Below, piece by piece: positions 25,023 through 33,365 of a stretch of 50,971 bases of DNA. Source of the stretch: Anaerolineales bacterium (lineage in GTDB: Bacteria; Chloroflexota; Anaerolineae; Anaerolineales; UBA11657); assembly GCA_022450585.1 (NCBI GenBank), contig JAKUPR010000003.1:6095-57065 (forward strand). The letters are read 5' to 3'. Each line of letters opens with the position of its first letter. The first letter of the stretch is position 1. The notes under the pieces were generated by a model. It ran no database searches. It was given only the letters and a program-made list of their open reading frames with translations, and was not told the origin of the DNA. The position numbers and the translations under genes were made by a program.

Positions 25023-25703
25023 ATGGCCAAAATAATAGTGGCAACTGTTGGGTCGTGGAATGTTAGCCGTTTCCATCAATGGGAATCAGACAACCAACAC
25101 GATGTTCATTTGATTACAGGGCAGGCGGAATTTAATTTGGAGGCGGTCATCGAGTTTGCGCCACATTACATTTTCTTTCCACAGTGGTACTGGAAAATTC
25201 CAGAAGCAATCTTTGAAAATTATGAGTGTGTGGTTTTTCATATGACAGATCTTCCTTTTGGTCGTGGGGGTAGTCCCTTACAAAACCTTATTCTACGTGG
25301 TATATATAGAACACAATTATCTGCCATAAGGGTGGTGGAGGTCATGGATTCTGGACCAGTATACTTGAAGCACCCGCTATCTTTACATGGCAGTGCGACG
25401 GAAATATATATCCGTGCCTCTGAAACAACTTTTGAGATGATTGATGAAATATTGGAGTCGCGGCTGACCCCGAAAAATCAGAAAGGGGAAGTGGTGAAAT
25501 TCAAACGGCGCACAGCTTCTGAAAGCGAAATTCCGCCTCGTGATGACTTGCAGGATTTATATGATTTTATCCGTATGCTTGATGCTGAGGGATATCCACA
25601 AGCGTTTCTAACTCATGCTGGTTACCGCTACGAATTTTCACGTGCTTCCTTGCGTGATGGACACATTGTTGCTGACGTCATGGTTGTGCCACTGAGTAAG
25701 TAA
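25023..25703 (+). CDS. Formyltransferase-family protein, probable sugar N-formyltransferase
   Basis: A 226 aa protein of the formyltransferase family, which transfers a formyl group from N10-formyltetrahydrofolate to an amine. It is shorter than methionyl-tRNA formyltransferase (about 310 aa) and lacks its C-terminal tRNA-binding domain. The core VVFHMTDLPFGRGGSPLQNLI (about 71-91) and RVVEVMDSGPVYLKHPL resemble small formyltransferases found in nonulosonic acid clusters. It sits directly after pseH and before a deacetylase, which suggests that one amine of the sugar is deacetylated and formylated, as in N-formyl pseudaminic acids. The substrate is inferred. Confidence 0.82.
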   Translation: MAKIIVATVGSWNVSRFHQWESDNQHDVHLITGQAEFNLEAVIEFAPHYIFFPQWYWKIPEAIFENYECVVFHMTDLPFGRGGSPLQNLILRGIYRTQLSAIRVVEVMDSGPVYLKHPLSLHGSATEIYIRASETTFEMIDEILESRLTPKNQKGEVVKFKRRTASESEIPPRDDLQDLYDFIRMLDAEGYPQAFLTHAGYRYEFSRASLRDGHIVADVMVVPLSK

Positions 25704-25712
25704 GGAGAAGAT

Positions 25713-26393
25713 ATGAGGATTCTGATTGTAGCTGCGCATCCTGACGATGAGGTCCTAGGTTGTGGTGGCACTATAGCCAAGCTTAGTCGGGAGCACGAGG
25801 TCCACATTGGTATACTAGGTGAGGGTATGACAGCTCGCAATGTGCAGCGCGAGGACGTTGACCCGAAAGCGCTCGAAGGATTACATGCTCGGGCGCGAGT
25901 TGCAGGACACCTGCTTGGCTCACGGTCAGTTTTGCTCGAGGGATTGCCGGATAATCGATTTGACGAACTACCTTTGCTTGACGTAGTCAAAAGAGTCGAA
26001 CGGTGGGTCAATGATCTTGCCCCTGAGGTTATTTATACACACCATCAGGGAGATTTAAACATTGATCATGTAGTCACTCATCGGGCAGTGTTGACGGCTA
26101 CCCGCCCAATTGCTAGTTGTCCTGTGCGGGAAATCTATGCATTTGAAGTGCCGTCTTCAACGGAATGGTCATTTCAGAGGTTAGGGGGCGCGTTCTGCCC
26201 TAACTGGTTTGTGGGAATCGATGATACCATTGAGACGAAAGTGCAAGCAATGGAATCCTACGAGAGCGAATCCAGACCATTTCCTCACCCGCGTTCGCCT
26301 GAGGCATTGCGAGCGTATGCGCGACGGTGGGGCAGTGTTGTTGGTTTGCAGGCTGCAGAAGCGTTTGAGCTTGTTAGGGCAGTTCGACCATAG
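25713..26393 (+). CDS. PIG-L/LmbE-family N-deacetylase
   Basis: A zinc-dependent deacetylase of 226 aa. The metal motif AHPDDE occupies residues 8-13 and the third ligand region is GDLNIDHVVTHRA (about 111-123). Family members remove acetyl groups from N-acetylglucosamine in GPI, mycothiol and antibiotic pathways. A GGAG ribosome-binding site precedes the ATG. Placed between a formyltransferase and a B12 radical SAM gene, it probably frees an amine on a sugar intermediate of this locus. Whether it acts on the NDP-sugar, the free nonulosonate or its precursor is not known. Confidence 0.9.
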   Translation: MRILIVAAHPDDEVLGCGGTIAKLSREHEVHIGILGEGMTARNVQREDVDPKALEGLHARARVAGHLLGSRSVLLEGLPDNRFDELPLLDVVKRVERWVNDLAPEVIYTHHQGDLNIDHVVTHRAVLTATRPIASCPVREIYAFEVPSSTEWSFQRLGGAFCPNWFVGIDDTIETKVQAMESYESESRPFPHPRSPEALRAYARRWGSVVGLQAAEAFELVRAVRP

Positions 26394-26408
26394 GTTTGCG
26401 GAGACATC

Positions 26409-28160
26409 ATGTTGAAAGATAACAATATCATTGCATTGAACTCAGCTAGTGCTAATACGGTGGACAATATCCCAGAGAGATTTCATGAAAGGTTTGACAG
26501 TAATGGTGCGATTATAAGTTCTCACTGGCCGCGGATTACTACTGAGGAATCAGAACTCTACTTTCAGAGTAGGCACCGGGGATTGCAACTGCTGTTAATC
26601 AATCCGCCTATTAGGGAGTGGTCCCATCCAAACATCATGCCCATTGGACATGGGTATGTTGGAGCAGTCGCTGTTATGGATGGACACAAAGTGGATGTAT
26701 TGGATCTTAACGCAGAGCGTGGTGGACCTGTGACGGATGCAGGAAGTAAGTTTTCTGTCTGGGTAGAAAATGAAATAATTAATAGGTTGGACAAGCAAAA
26801 ACCTGATGTGATTGGTATTGGCGGCATCATTACTCAATACAAATTGATTAAAAAGATAGCTACGATTTGCAAGAGACTCTGTCCAGATGTTCCGATTGTA
26901 CTTGGAGGAGGCATTGCCTCGTGTTTACCGGAATTTATGGTCACACGTCTCCCAATAGATGTAGCCTTGCAGGAAGAGGGAGAGGTCACTATTTCTGAGC
27001 TGCTCCATCGTCTGGAAGTAGGGGAGTCCCTTAAGGGATTGGTTGGAATAGCATATCGTCATGAGATTCGGCCTGGTGAATGGACGGTTCGTAACAATGG
27101 ACTGCGTCCGTCGGTTCAGAGTCAGCAAGCTGGTCTCGATGGTCTACCTTGGCCATTGCGTTCAGCTTGGCCGGTTGAGGAAGTGTACAAGCATAATCCG
27201 GTTGGACATCTTAACTGGCAGACTAAGTGGGTCGATGGTGCTGCGGGTGATCCAGGGCAATACTCTGTATCGATGATCGCATCACGTGGGTGTCCTTATG
27301 CGGTCAGGGCTTGTGACTATTGCTATGCTGCTTATCTCGGAAAACAATATCGATTGCGAAGTCCCAAGGAAGTCGTGGATGAGATGCAATATCTTAAGGA
27401 ACGTTTTGGGGTTACATACATTCACTTCTTGGATGATTTGTTGCTTACGGAGTATCGATGGGGTCTAGAGTTATTTGATGAGCTTCGTCGCCGTAAGGAG
27501 ACGGCCGGTTTCGAGGTAATGTGGGGTGGGACATGCCGAACCAACATAGTGGCGGCAGACGTATTAAGGGCTAGGCGAGAAGGTCGCCCGAACATTTTGG
27601 AGCAAGGATACGAGGTTGGAATGCGCCAAGCTTGCTATGGTGTCGAGTCCGCCAGTCCTACTATCTTGAAGGCAATTGATAAAAGTGGGCAGACAGTTGA
27701 AAGGATGGAGATCGCTATTAATGAGACACAGCGTGTTCTTGGTTATGCTGACTGTTCGTTTATGATCGCCTCACCGGGTGAGACTCGAGACACCGTGCGT
27801 GAAACGGTCGAGTTTTGCAAGAAGGTGGGTTTGAATCCAGAGGTATTTTTCTTTACTACGGCCTATCCGGGCACATCCTTCTGGCAATTAGCGCTTGACA
27901 TGGGGTTAATTTGTAAGGCAGTGACTGGGGAAAAGGGACCGGCTGACGATGACATCATTGAAGAGTATTTCTTGCGGCTGGGTGAGCAGGGTGATGACGT
28001 TAGAACTAACTTCAGTGATCTGTCCGATGAAGAGATAATTGAGCTTTCTTGGTGGGCTATAAGCGAGCTGGGTGCACAAAATACTGTGCGACATCCGCAC
28101 TCTGGCGAGATGCAGGATCGCACACAAGCTGTACGCGGGGCAACTAAGGCAGATTTATAA
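26409..28160 (+). CDS. B12-binding-domain radical SAM protein with CX6CX2C cluster motif
   Basis: A 583 aa class B-type radical SAM protein. The N-terminal half has a cobalamin-binding fold (LLLINPPIREWSHPN..., then DVIGIGGIITQYKLI and PIVLGGGIASCLPEFM). The radical SAM core follows from about residue 285. The three cysteines are C295, C302 and C305 in RGCPYAVRACDYCY, a CX6CX2C spacing, three residues longer than the standard CX3CX2C. The rest of the barrel (THIHFLDDLL-type strand, GVESASPTILKAIDKSG, FMIASPGETRD) is intact. Such enzymes often methylate unreactive carbon or phosphorus, so C-methylation of a sugar is a reasonable guess. It is the last gene before a 300-base gap. Confidence 0.88.
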   Translation: MLKDNNIIALNSASANTVDNIPERFHERFDSNGAIISSHWPRITTEESELYFQSRHRGLQLLLINPPIREWSHPNIMPIGHGYVGAVAVMDGHKVDVLDLNAERGGPVTDAGSKFSVWVENEIINRLDKQKPDVIGIGGIITQYKLIKKIATICKRLCPDVPIVLGGGIASCLPEFMVTRLPIDVALQEEGEVTISELLHRLEVGESLKGLVGIAYRHEIRPGEWTVRNNGLRPSVQSQQAGLDGLPWPLRSAWPVEEVYKHNPVGHLNWQTKWVDGAAGDPGQYSVSMIASRGCPYAVRACDYCYAAYLGKQYRLRSPKEVVDEMQYLKERFGVTYIHFLDDLLLTEYRWGLELFDELRRRKETAGFEVMWGGTCRTNIVAADVLRARREGRPNILEQGYEVGMRQACYGVESASPTILKAIDKSGQTVERMEIAINETQRVLGYADCSFMIASPGETRDTVRETVEFCKKVGLNPEVFFFTTAYPGTSFWQLALDMGLICKAVTGEKGPADDDIIEEYFLRLGEQGDDVRTNFSDLSDEEIIELSWWAISELGAQNTVRHPHSGEMQDRTQAVRGATKADL

Positions 28161-28474
28161 ACTTATAGTTTATTCTATCCATGTTGTTTGGCTGATTGCT
28201 TGTAACATAAGAATACGTTGTCTACTGAGTTTGTTTTCGACCTAATAGGTTAGGTTTAGGCTTCTGGCCTGTAACCTCGATGTTGCGGCGCTGACCAAAG
28301 ATATAGAATTAGTAGTTTGTCGCAAATCAAATTGATTATCAGAAAATGCTTTGGTCCAATATACACTCTAGCGGTTACACATCATGTTGATTTTTTTCAT
28401 TCCGTTCATTTATTCTGAAAACTTGCATGGGCAAGCCACATTATGTGGTGCGTGACCAAGGACTGATTGCGTAC
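28161..28474 (+). promoter_or_regulatory. Intergenic region with weak promoter candidate
   Basis: This gap of about 300 bases separates the first operon block from the second. TTATCA (28336-28341) and TATACA (28360-28365) at 18-base spacing could be a promoter. A small palindrome ACCTAATAGGT and a short GGTT/AACC hairpin lie near 28240-28280. No coding signal was found. Confidence 0.35.
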
Positions 28475-29143
28475 ATGAATTTAACTGATATCGGAGTATG
28501 GTCATGTGGTCGTACGTCGAGTTCTCGGTGCCCTAACAAGATGATACGTTCGTTTCATGATACGACCTTAACTGATATATTGTTGACAAAATTAGCGGAG
28601 CTTCAAAACAACGTTTTCTTTGCTGGTTTTGAGCCGGTATTTCAGGAGAAGTGCAAGAAACACAAAGTTCCCTTTGTACAGAGGACCCAAAACTCTGCCA
28701 CGGTAGACCAGCCAGCTTCTGAAATATATAATTTCCTCGAGTCTCAGCCGTATGAGCTTATGTTACATATAAATGCGTGTGTTCCGTTCCTGAGAACCAG
28801 CACCATTGTTGAATTTTTAGAGAGATGTGTCGGTGATGGGCGGCCGTGTTTTGGTGTTTTTAATAGAATTAACTATTTTACTTTCACTGATGGGACGCCT
28901 ATAAACTGGCCTGATGACCTTACAACGATTAACACCAAGAATGTTTCACCTGTCTATGAATTTGCTCACGTATTCTACTTTTTTGAAAAACAATATTTTG
29001 TTGAAAATGGATGGTTTTGGGATTGGAAAGATGTCAGATATATTGAAATACCGGGAGGGTTAGAAACCTTTGATATTGATCATGAAGAGGATTTTCTAAT
29101 GGCAGAAACTCTTTGGCGAGGGTTACATCATTCTGTAGAATGA
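28475..29143 (+). CDS. Divergent CMP-nonulosonate cytidylyltransferase-like protein
   Basis: A 222 aa nucleotidyltransferase-fold protein resembling NeuA/PseF enzymes. The nucleotide loop reads SCGRTSSSRCPNKMIRSF instead of the usual AxxPARGGSKxxPxKN. Later features (MLHINACVPFLRTSTIVEF, then ETFDIDHEEDFLMAE) fit the sialate cytidylyltransferase pattern, including the closing acidic DIDHEED box. It precedes a NeuB-type synthase by 51 bases, so the two probably serve one sugar. I chose the ATG at 28475, with AAGGA 12 bases upstream, over the track start at 28427, which lacks a ribosome-binding site. It could activate with a nucleotide other than CTP. Confidence 0.72.
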   Translation: MNLTDIGVWSCGRTSSSRCPNKMIRSFHDTTLTDILLTKLAELQNNVFFAGFEPVFQEKCKKHKVPFVQRTQNSATVDQPASEIYNFLESQPYELMLHINACVPFLRTSTIVEFLERCVGDGRPCFGVFNRINYFTFTDGTPINWPDDLTTINTKNVSPVYEFAHVFYFFEKQYFVENGWFWDWKDVRYIEIPGGLETFDIDHEEDFLMAETLWRGLHHSVE

Positions 29144-29194
29144 TTCCTTTCTGTAAATTAGTGTATTTGAGAGTTTTCCTTTAAGTACAGAATT

Positions 29195-30268
29195 ATGAAT
29201 TTGTCAAAATTACTGATCGAGAAACCTGGAATTTCAAATCTCCATACTCCATATATAGTGGCTGAGGCAGGTGTCAATCATGAGGGATCCATACCAATTG
29301 CAGAACGTTTAATTGAAGAAGCGAAGGAGGGCGGTGCCAATGCCATTAAGTTTCAGGCATATAAGGCTGATACTATTGCTTCCAGGAATTCTCCTGCATA
29401 TTGGGACACGAGCGAGGAACCTATCACCAATCAATTTGATTTGTTTAAAAAGCACGATAAGTTTTGGAGAAAAGAGTTTGAAGTATTGAAAAAAAGGTGT
29501 GATGACGTTGGCATTGAATTTATTTGTACGCCGTTTGATTTTGAATCTGCCTTATTCCTAAATGATCTACTGCAAGTATTTAAGATATCTTCTTCAGATA
29601 TTACCAACAGGCCTCTCATTGAATTTATTGCAGAATTTGGTAAGCCGATTATTCTTTCTACGGGGGCTAGTAACCAAAATGAGATTGCTTCAGCAGTTCG
29701 GTGGATAAAAGATGTCCGTGACAACCCATTGGCTTTGTTGCATTGCATACTTAATTATCCTACTGAGGACAAAATCGCTCATCTAGGTGGGATCATCGGC
29801 CTACAGAATGCATTTCCGGAATTGGTAATAGGGTATTCGGATCACACTTTGCCTAGGGACATGGAAACACTTGTTGTGGCAACTTTGGTTGGAGCGCGGA
29901 TTATTGAAAAACATTTCACTCATGACAAGAGTATTGCCGGCAATGATCACTACCATGCTATGGATAAGACCGACATCCAATTCTTTAGGGAACGATTTGA
30001 AAGAGTAATTTCTCTGATTGGTGATCAGTCGATAAGATTTATGCCGGAAGAGGAAATAGCTCGTCATAATGAGCGCCGGGGCATCGTGGCAGCTAGAGAT
30101 CTTTCAGTGGGACACCAGATAAGCGAAGGTGATTTAGATTTCAAGCGGCCTGCCTATGGTATCAGTCCGGCAGAGTATAAGAGTGTGCTAGGAAAGATAA
30201 TTAGAAGTGCTGTTCAAGCTGACGCGCCATTAAAATGGGAAGATTTACATCTTCAAAGGGACTCCTAA
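29195..30268 (+). CDS. NeuB-family nonulosonic acid synthase (second copy)
   Basis: A 357 aa phosphoenolpyruvate-dependent synthase of the NeuB/LegI/PseI family. It has IVAEAGVNHEGSIPIAERL at the start, NAIKFQAYKADT, FICTPFDFESA, FKISSSDITNRPL, HCILNYPTEDKIAHL, VIGYSDHTLPRDM and IIEKHFTHDKSIAGNDHYHAMD. A C-terminal SAF domain begins near residue 290. It is clearly different from pseI at 23469 and closer in pattern to the sialic/legionaminic group. The paired cytidylyltransferase-like gene lies just upstream. No separate NeuC/LegG-type 2-epimerase is in the window, so the precursor hexose is unknown. Confidence 0.88.
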   Translation: MNLSKLLIEKPGISNLHTPYIVAEAGVNHEGSIPIAERLIEEAKEGGANAIKFQAYKADTIASRNSPAYWDTSEEPITNQFDLFKKHDKFWRKEFEVLKKRCDDVGIEFICTPFDFESALFLNDLLQVFKISSSDITNRPLIEFIAEFGKPIILSTGASNQNEIASAVRWIKDVRDNPLALLHCILNYPTEDKIAHLGGIIGLQNAFPELVIGYSDHTLPRDMETLVVATLVGARIIEKHFTHDKSIAGNDHYHAMDKTDIQFFRERFERVISLIGDQSIRFMPEEEIARHNERRGIVAARDLSVGHQISEGDLDFKRPAYGISPAEYKSVLGKIIRSAVQADAPLKWEDLHLQRDS

Positions 30269-30270
30269 CT

Positions 30271-30885
30271 ATGCAATATGTAGATGTTTCTGTGATTGTG
30301 ACCAATTTCAACTACGGCAAACTTATACGTCGCTGTATCCGTTCCTTACTACATCAGGCTTTGCCGTCAGAGAATTATGAAATTATCGTTGTGGATGATT
30401 ACTCAACTGACGATTCTTTGGATGCAATAGGGACATTTGTTGAATCAGGAGAAGTGCGGTTAATTCAAAACAGTGAAAACCTGGGGATAGGAGCCAGCGC
30501 TCAGGTAGGTGTTATAAATTCTCGCGGAAAATTTGTGGTTCGTGTCGACTCAGATGATTATGTGCAACCCCCATTTTTGTACATGTTATACAATTTTTTG
30601 AAGTACAACCCAAAGTATGTGGCAGTATCTTGCGATTATTTTCTTACTGATAATGAAGAGCGGATAATTCAGGCGGAATCTTTTGAGGAAAAAGGCCTTG
30701 CGTGTGGTTTAATGTTTCGTACTTCCTACTTGGAAGTCATTGGATCATACAATACTGCAAAACGAGTTTTTGAAGATAAAGATTTGTTTAATCGGATTGA
30801 ACTCGATAAGATTTATCATTTACCAGTGCCTTTATACAACTATGTCAAGCACGGGAACGCCACGACCGATAGATATAACCCCTAA
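30271..30885 (+). CDS. Glycosyltransferase family 2
   Basis: A short (204 aa) GT-A glycosyltransferase. It has the GT2 opening VSVIVTNFNYGKLIRRCIRSLL, IIVVDDYSTDDSLD and the metal-binding VRVDSDDYV motif. It lacks a membrane helix. The track start at 30235 lies inside the preceding gene; the ATG at 30271 follows an AAAGGGA ribosome-binding site at 9 bases. At 204 residues the acceptor-binding C-terminal part is minimal, as in some small GT2 proteins. Donor and acceptor are unknown, though neighbours suggest a sugar next to the nonulosonic acid. Confidence 0.88.
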   Translation: MQYVDVSVIVTNFNYGKLIRRCIRSLLHQALPSENYEIIVVDDYSTDDSLDAIGTFVESGEVRLIQNSENLGIGASAQVGVINSRGKFVVRVDSDDYVQPPFLYMLYNFLKYNPKYVAVSCDYFLTDNEERIIQAESFEEKGLACGLMFRTSYLEVIGSYNTAKRVFEDKDLFNRIELDKIYHLPVPLYNYVKHGNATTDRYNP

Positions 30886-30991
30886 TACTTTTTGGAAAGG
30901 TAAATTAATTTGGGAATCTCGATTTATTCTTGCACTTTGTTGCTAATGATGCTCATCTAGTTTGGCGGTATCTTATAAGATTGACATAATT

Positions 30992-31726
30992 ATGGCAAAT
31001 CCACAGGTTATTGCGGTCATTCCCGCAAGAGGCGGAAGTAAAAGACTGCCAAGAAAGAATGTCCGTGTGCTTCGGGAAATCCCGCTGATTGCATATCCTA
31101 TACATGCCGCACTGTCCGCGGATTTTATCGATACTGTACTTGTTTCTACTGACAATGATGAGATTGCGGATGTAGCTCGGAAGTGGGGTGCGGAGATTGT
31201 TGAACGACCGGTTGAGATTAGTCGCGATACTTCTCCCATAGATGAGGCATTGCGACACGCTCTGCAATTCTGGCATCGGAAAGCAAATGTTGCTCCGGAG
31301 ATGCTAGTCTGGCTTCAAGCTGACGTACCTATTCACAAGCCTGGCATGATTGACAGGGTAGTTCAAATGCTGAGGACTGATGGGAATGCATCTGCAGTCG
31401 CAACCGGATATCGCGTGTCTGAGCATCCGTCTTGGATGAAGACGATGGATGCGGATGGTTACATGTATCCTTTGGAACCTAGTATGACCACATATCGCCT
31501 ACAAGATTTGCCGGATTTGTTCCTTCTAGATGGCGCAATAATGGCGATGCGGCCCGAGAATCTTGAGAATGATGAAGTAGGTCTACATGTGTATCTAGGT
31601 GAACATCCCAGGCTTCTTGTGCAAGAGCACCCCATGTATTCATTGAACGTTGAGACCATGGAGCAAATGGAGATAGCGCAATTTCATCTAGAACGTCACC
31701 CCGAATTGGTTCCGCCCCGAATTTAA
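30992..31726 (+). CDS. CMP-nonulosonic acid synthetase (NeuA/PseF-like)
   Basis: Activates a nonulosonic acid with CTP to give the CMP-sugar donor. The 244 aa protein has the canonical nucleotide loop AVIPARGGSKRLPRKN (about 8-23), VSTDNDEIADVARKWGA, and WLQADVPIHKPGMID in place of the usual LQPTSPLR box. NVETMEQMEIAQ near the C-terminus stands for the metal-binding IDTPEDL box. With PseBCGHI in the window and no other canonical synthetase, it is the best candidate for PseF. The ATG at 30992 is preferred over the TTG at 30962 because it places the first strand correctly. The stop overlaps the next ATG by one base (TAATG). Confidence 0.88.
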   Translation: MANPQVIAVIPARGGSKRLPRKNVRVLREIPLIAYPIHAALSADFIDTVLVSTDNDEIADVARKWGAEIVERPVEISRDTSPIDEALRHALQFWHRKANVAPEMLVWLQADVPIHKPGMIDRVVQMLRTDGNASAVATGYRVSEHPSWMKTMDADGYMYPLEPSMTTYRLQDLPDLFLLDGAIMAMRPENLENDEVGLHVYLGEHPRLLVQEHPMYSLNVETMEQMEIAQFHLERHPELVPPRI

Positions 31727-33171
31727 TGAAGTCTAGTTCAAGTTCGACTAATCGAAGCGCCGTGGTGTTGTGTGTTCATCATAAACCTTGGCTTGTGATG
31801 TCCACTTGGATTACTACATTGGCACAGGATTACCAGGACTTTGACATCTACATAGTTTATAACGTTGGGGATGGTAGCTGTCCTGATAAGTCCTCGTACG
31901 ATTCTTATCGCCATTTTGAGGAGGGATTAGAGACAGAATCTGCACTTGATCATGAGATTGAAAGAGATTCGTACGCGAAGTATGATCAATTAGCGCGAAC
32001 AAGCGGTGTTAATCCAAAACTGAGTCCATTTGATGAGAGGGTACGGGATGTTTGTCGGGTTCATCGAAGCAATGTTTTTGAGCTTGAGTTTGAAAATGAT
32101 CATTCTCTTGATTCTGGAACATGGTATAAGTTCATCAGAACCGGAATATGGAGAAACTACGATCACGTGTTTTTCGTCCAAGAAGGCACATTGTTGACTA
32201 GGACAAATGTTTTATCATCTACCCTAAGTTTTATGAATCATAACAATGTTCACTTTATCGCAGCTGGACACATGAAAAGAAGGATGTCGAAGCGTGTTTT
32301 TCTCAACTACAATACGTATGGAAAGCATTCTACAGAAATAGAACCGATAGATTATTTTCACGATCGCATGATGGGTGAAGTATTAGAGGTTTTTAGTCGT
32401 GACCGTGTATTTAAATCTCTGTGTGATCGATGGACTATGGATTACTCTGGTGATACTCAGCATCATGTTCCGGACATCTGGGGTAGTAGTGCGATATGGC
32501 GTCGTATCCGCAGTATATCTGATTCTCGTGTGCCCGTCTTGGGTCGGTGGAAATGGCTTAAAGATATGCTAATGAGGTATCGGAATATTTTTCCGAAGCT
32601 CGACTCATTTGTGGCGAGAGTAGGACTCACGAGGGTTGTAGATTTAATCCCGAAAAGCCTGATGTCTTCTTTGGGATATGAGTCCAATGTCGACTTGCGA
32701 GACTGCGCGGTTTATGTCAATTGCCTAAGACAAACTCTTAGTGACACAGTATCAGCTCTGGACCATGATACGGTTAAATTTCATTGCGCGGATGATATGG
32801 AATGGTTTGGATGTTCTACTAATCACATTGTTAGTCGTGTGTTTTTGGAACGTTTCTCTGAGAAACTTGAGCAGTACAGTATGTACGATGTATTAGACAT
32901 TCCCTTCGCCGGAACTGCATTAGAACCCATGTGGGGGTTCCTGCCCTCTTGGTTAGGTTTTGAAAAATGGTTCTTTGATGGATATCATCGCGTAGCCAAG
33001 AACTTTCAGAGTTTGAGACGAGAGGATGATCCAGAAGGAATGGCTAGCTACATTAATCGTTACCATTGGGGCAATCTACACGTAGACTGGCATGAGGATT
33101 ACATCAAGTTGAAGGGGACTAGTTCAAATTGTGCTGGTTTGAAAAATATCCTGCCCAATTCCTATTTCTAG
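31726..33171 (+). CDS. Unassigned large GT-A-like protein of the nonulosonate locus
   Basis: A 481 aa protein I do not recognise with confidence. The first 70 residues look like a GT-A glycosyltransferase start (AVVLCVHHKPWLVMSTWITTLAQDYQDFDIYIVYNVGDG). Near residue 150, YDHVFFVQEGTLL resembles the strand that carries DxD, but the acidic residues are not in the usual place. The C-terminal 200 residues have no motif I can name. No signal peptide or membrane helix is visible. It is translationally coupled (TAATG) to the CMP-sugar synthetase, which suggests use of the CMP-activated sugar. A glycosyltransferase role is likely but unproven. Confidence 0.65.
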   Translation: MKSSSSSTNRSAVVLCVHHKPWLVMSTWITTLAQDYQDFDIYIVYNVGDGSCPDKSSYDSYRHFEEGLETESALDHEIERDSYAKYDQLARTSGVNPKLSPFDERVRDVCRVHRSNVFELEFENDHSLDSGTWYKFIRTGIWRNYDHVFFVQEGTLLTRTNVLSSTLSFMNHNNVHFIAAGHMKRRMSKRVFLNYNTYGKHSTEIEPIDYFHDRMMGEVLEVFSRDRVFKSLCDRWTMDYSGDTQHHVPDIWGSSAIWRRIRSISDSRVPVLGRWKWLKDMLMRYRNIFPKLDSFVARVGLTRVVDLIPKSLMSSLGYESNVDLRDCAVYVNCLRQTLSDTVSALDHDTVKFHCADDMEWFGCSTNHIVSRVFLERFSEKLEQYSMYDVLDIPFAGTALEPMWGFLPSWLGFEKWFFDGYHRVAKNFQSLRREDDPEGMASYINRYHWGNLHVDWHEDYIKLKGTSSNCAGLKNILPNSYF

Positions 33172-33365
33172 CGGTACTCGAGTGTTGTCGGTTACTCTTT
33201 CGTATTTCTGTTCGAAAGTGGTCTGTAGAATTAGTGTTTGAAATAATCCTGCCAAATATTACTAACAATAAGGTCAGCACAGAGTTTGGATCCTCGGCCT
33301 TGTGAAATTTGATATAGGCGATTAGTTTTGTGTTATCAATTGATATTTTGTGAAGGAATGATGCA

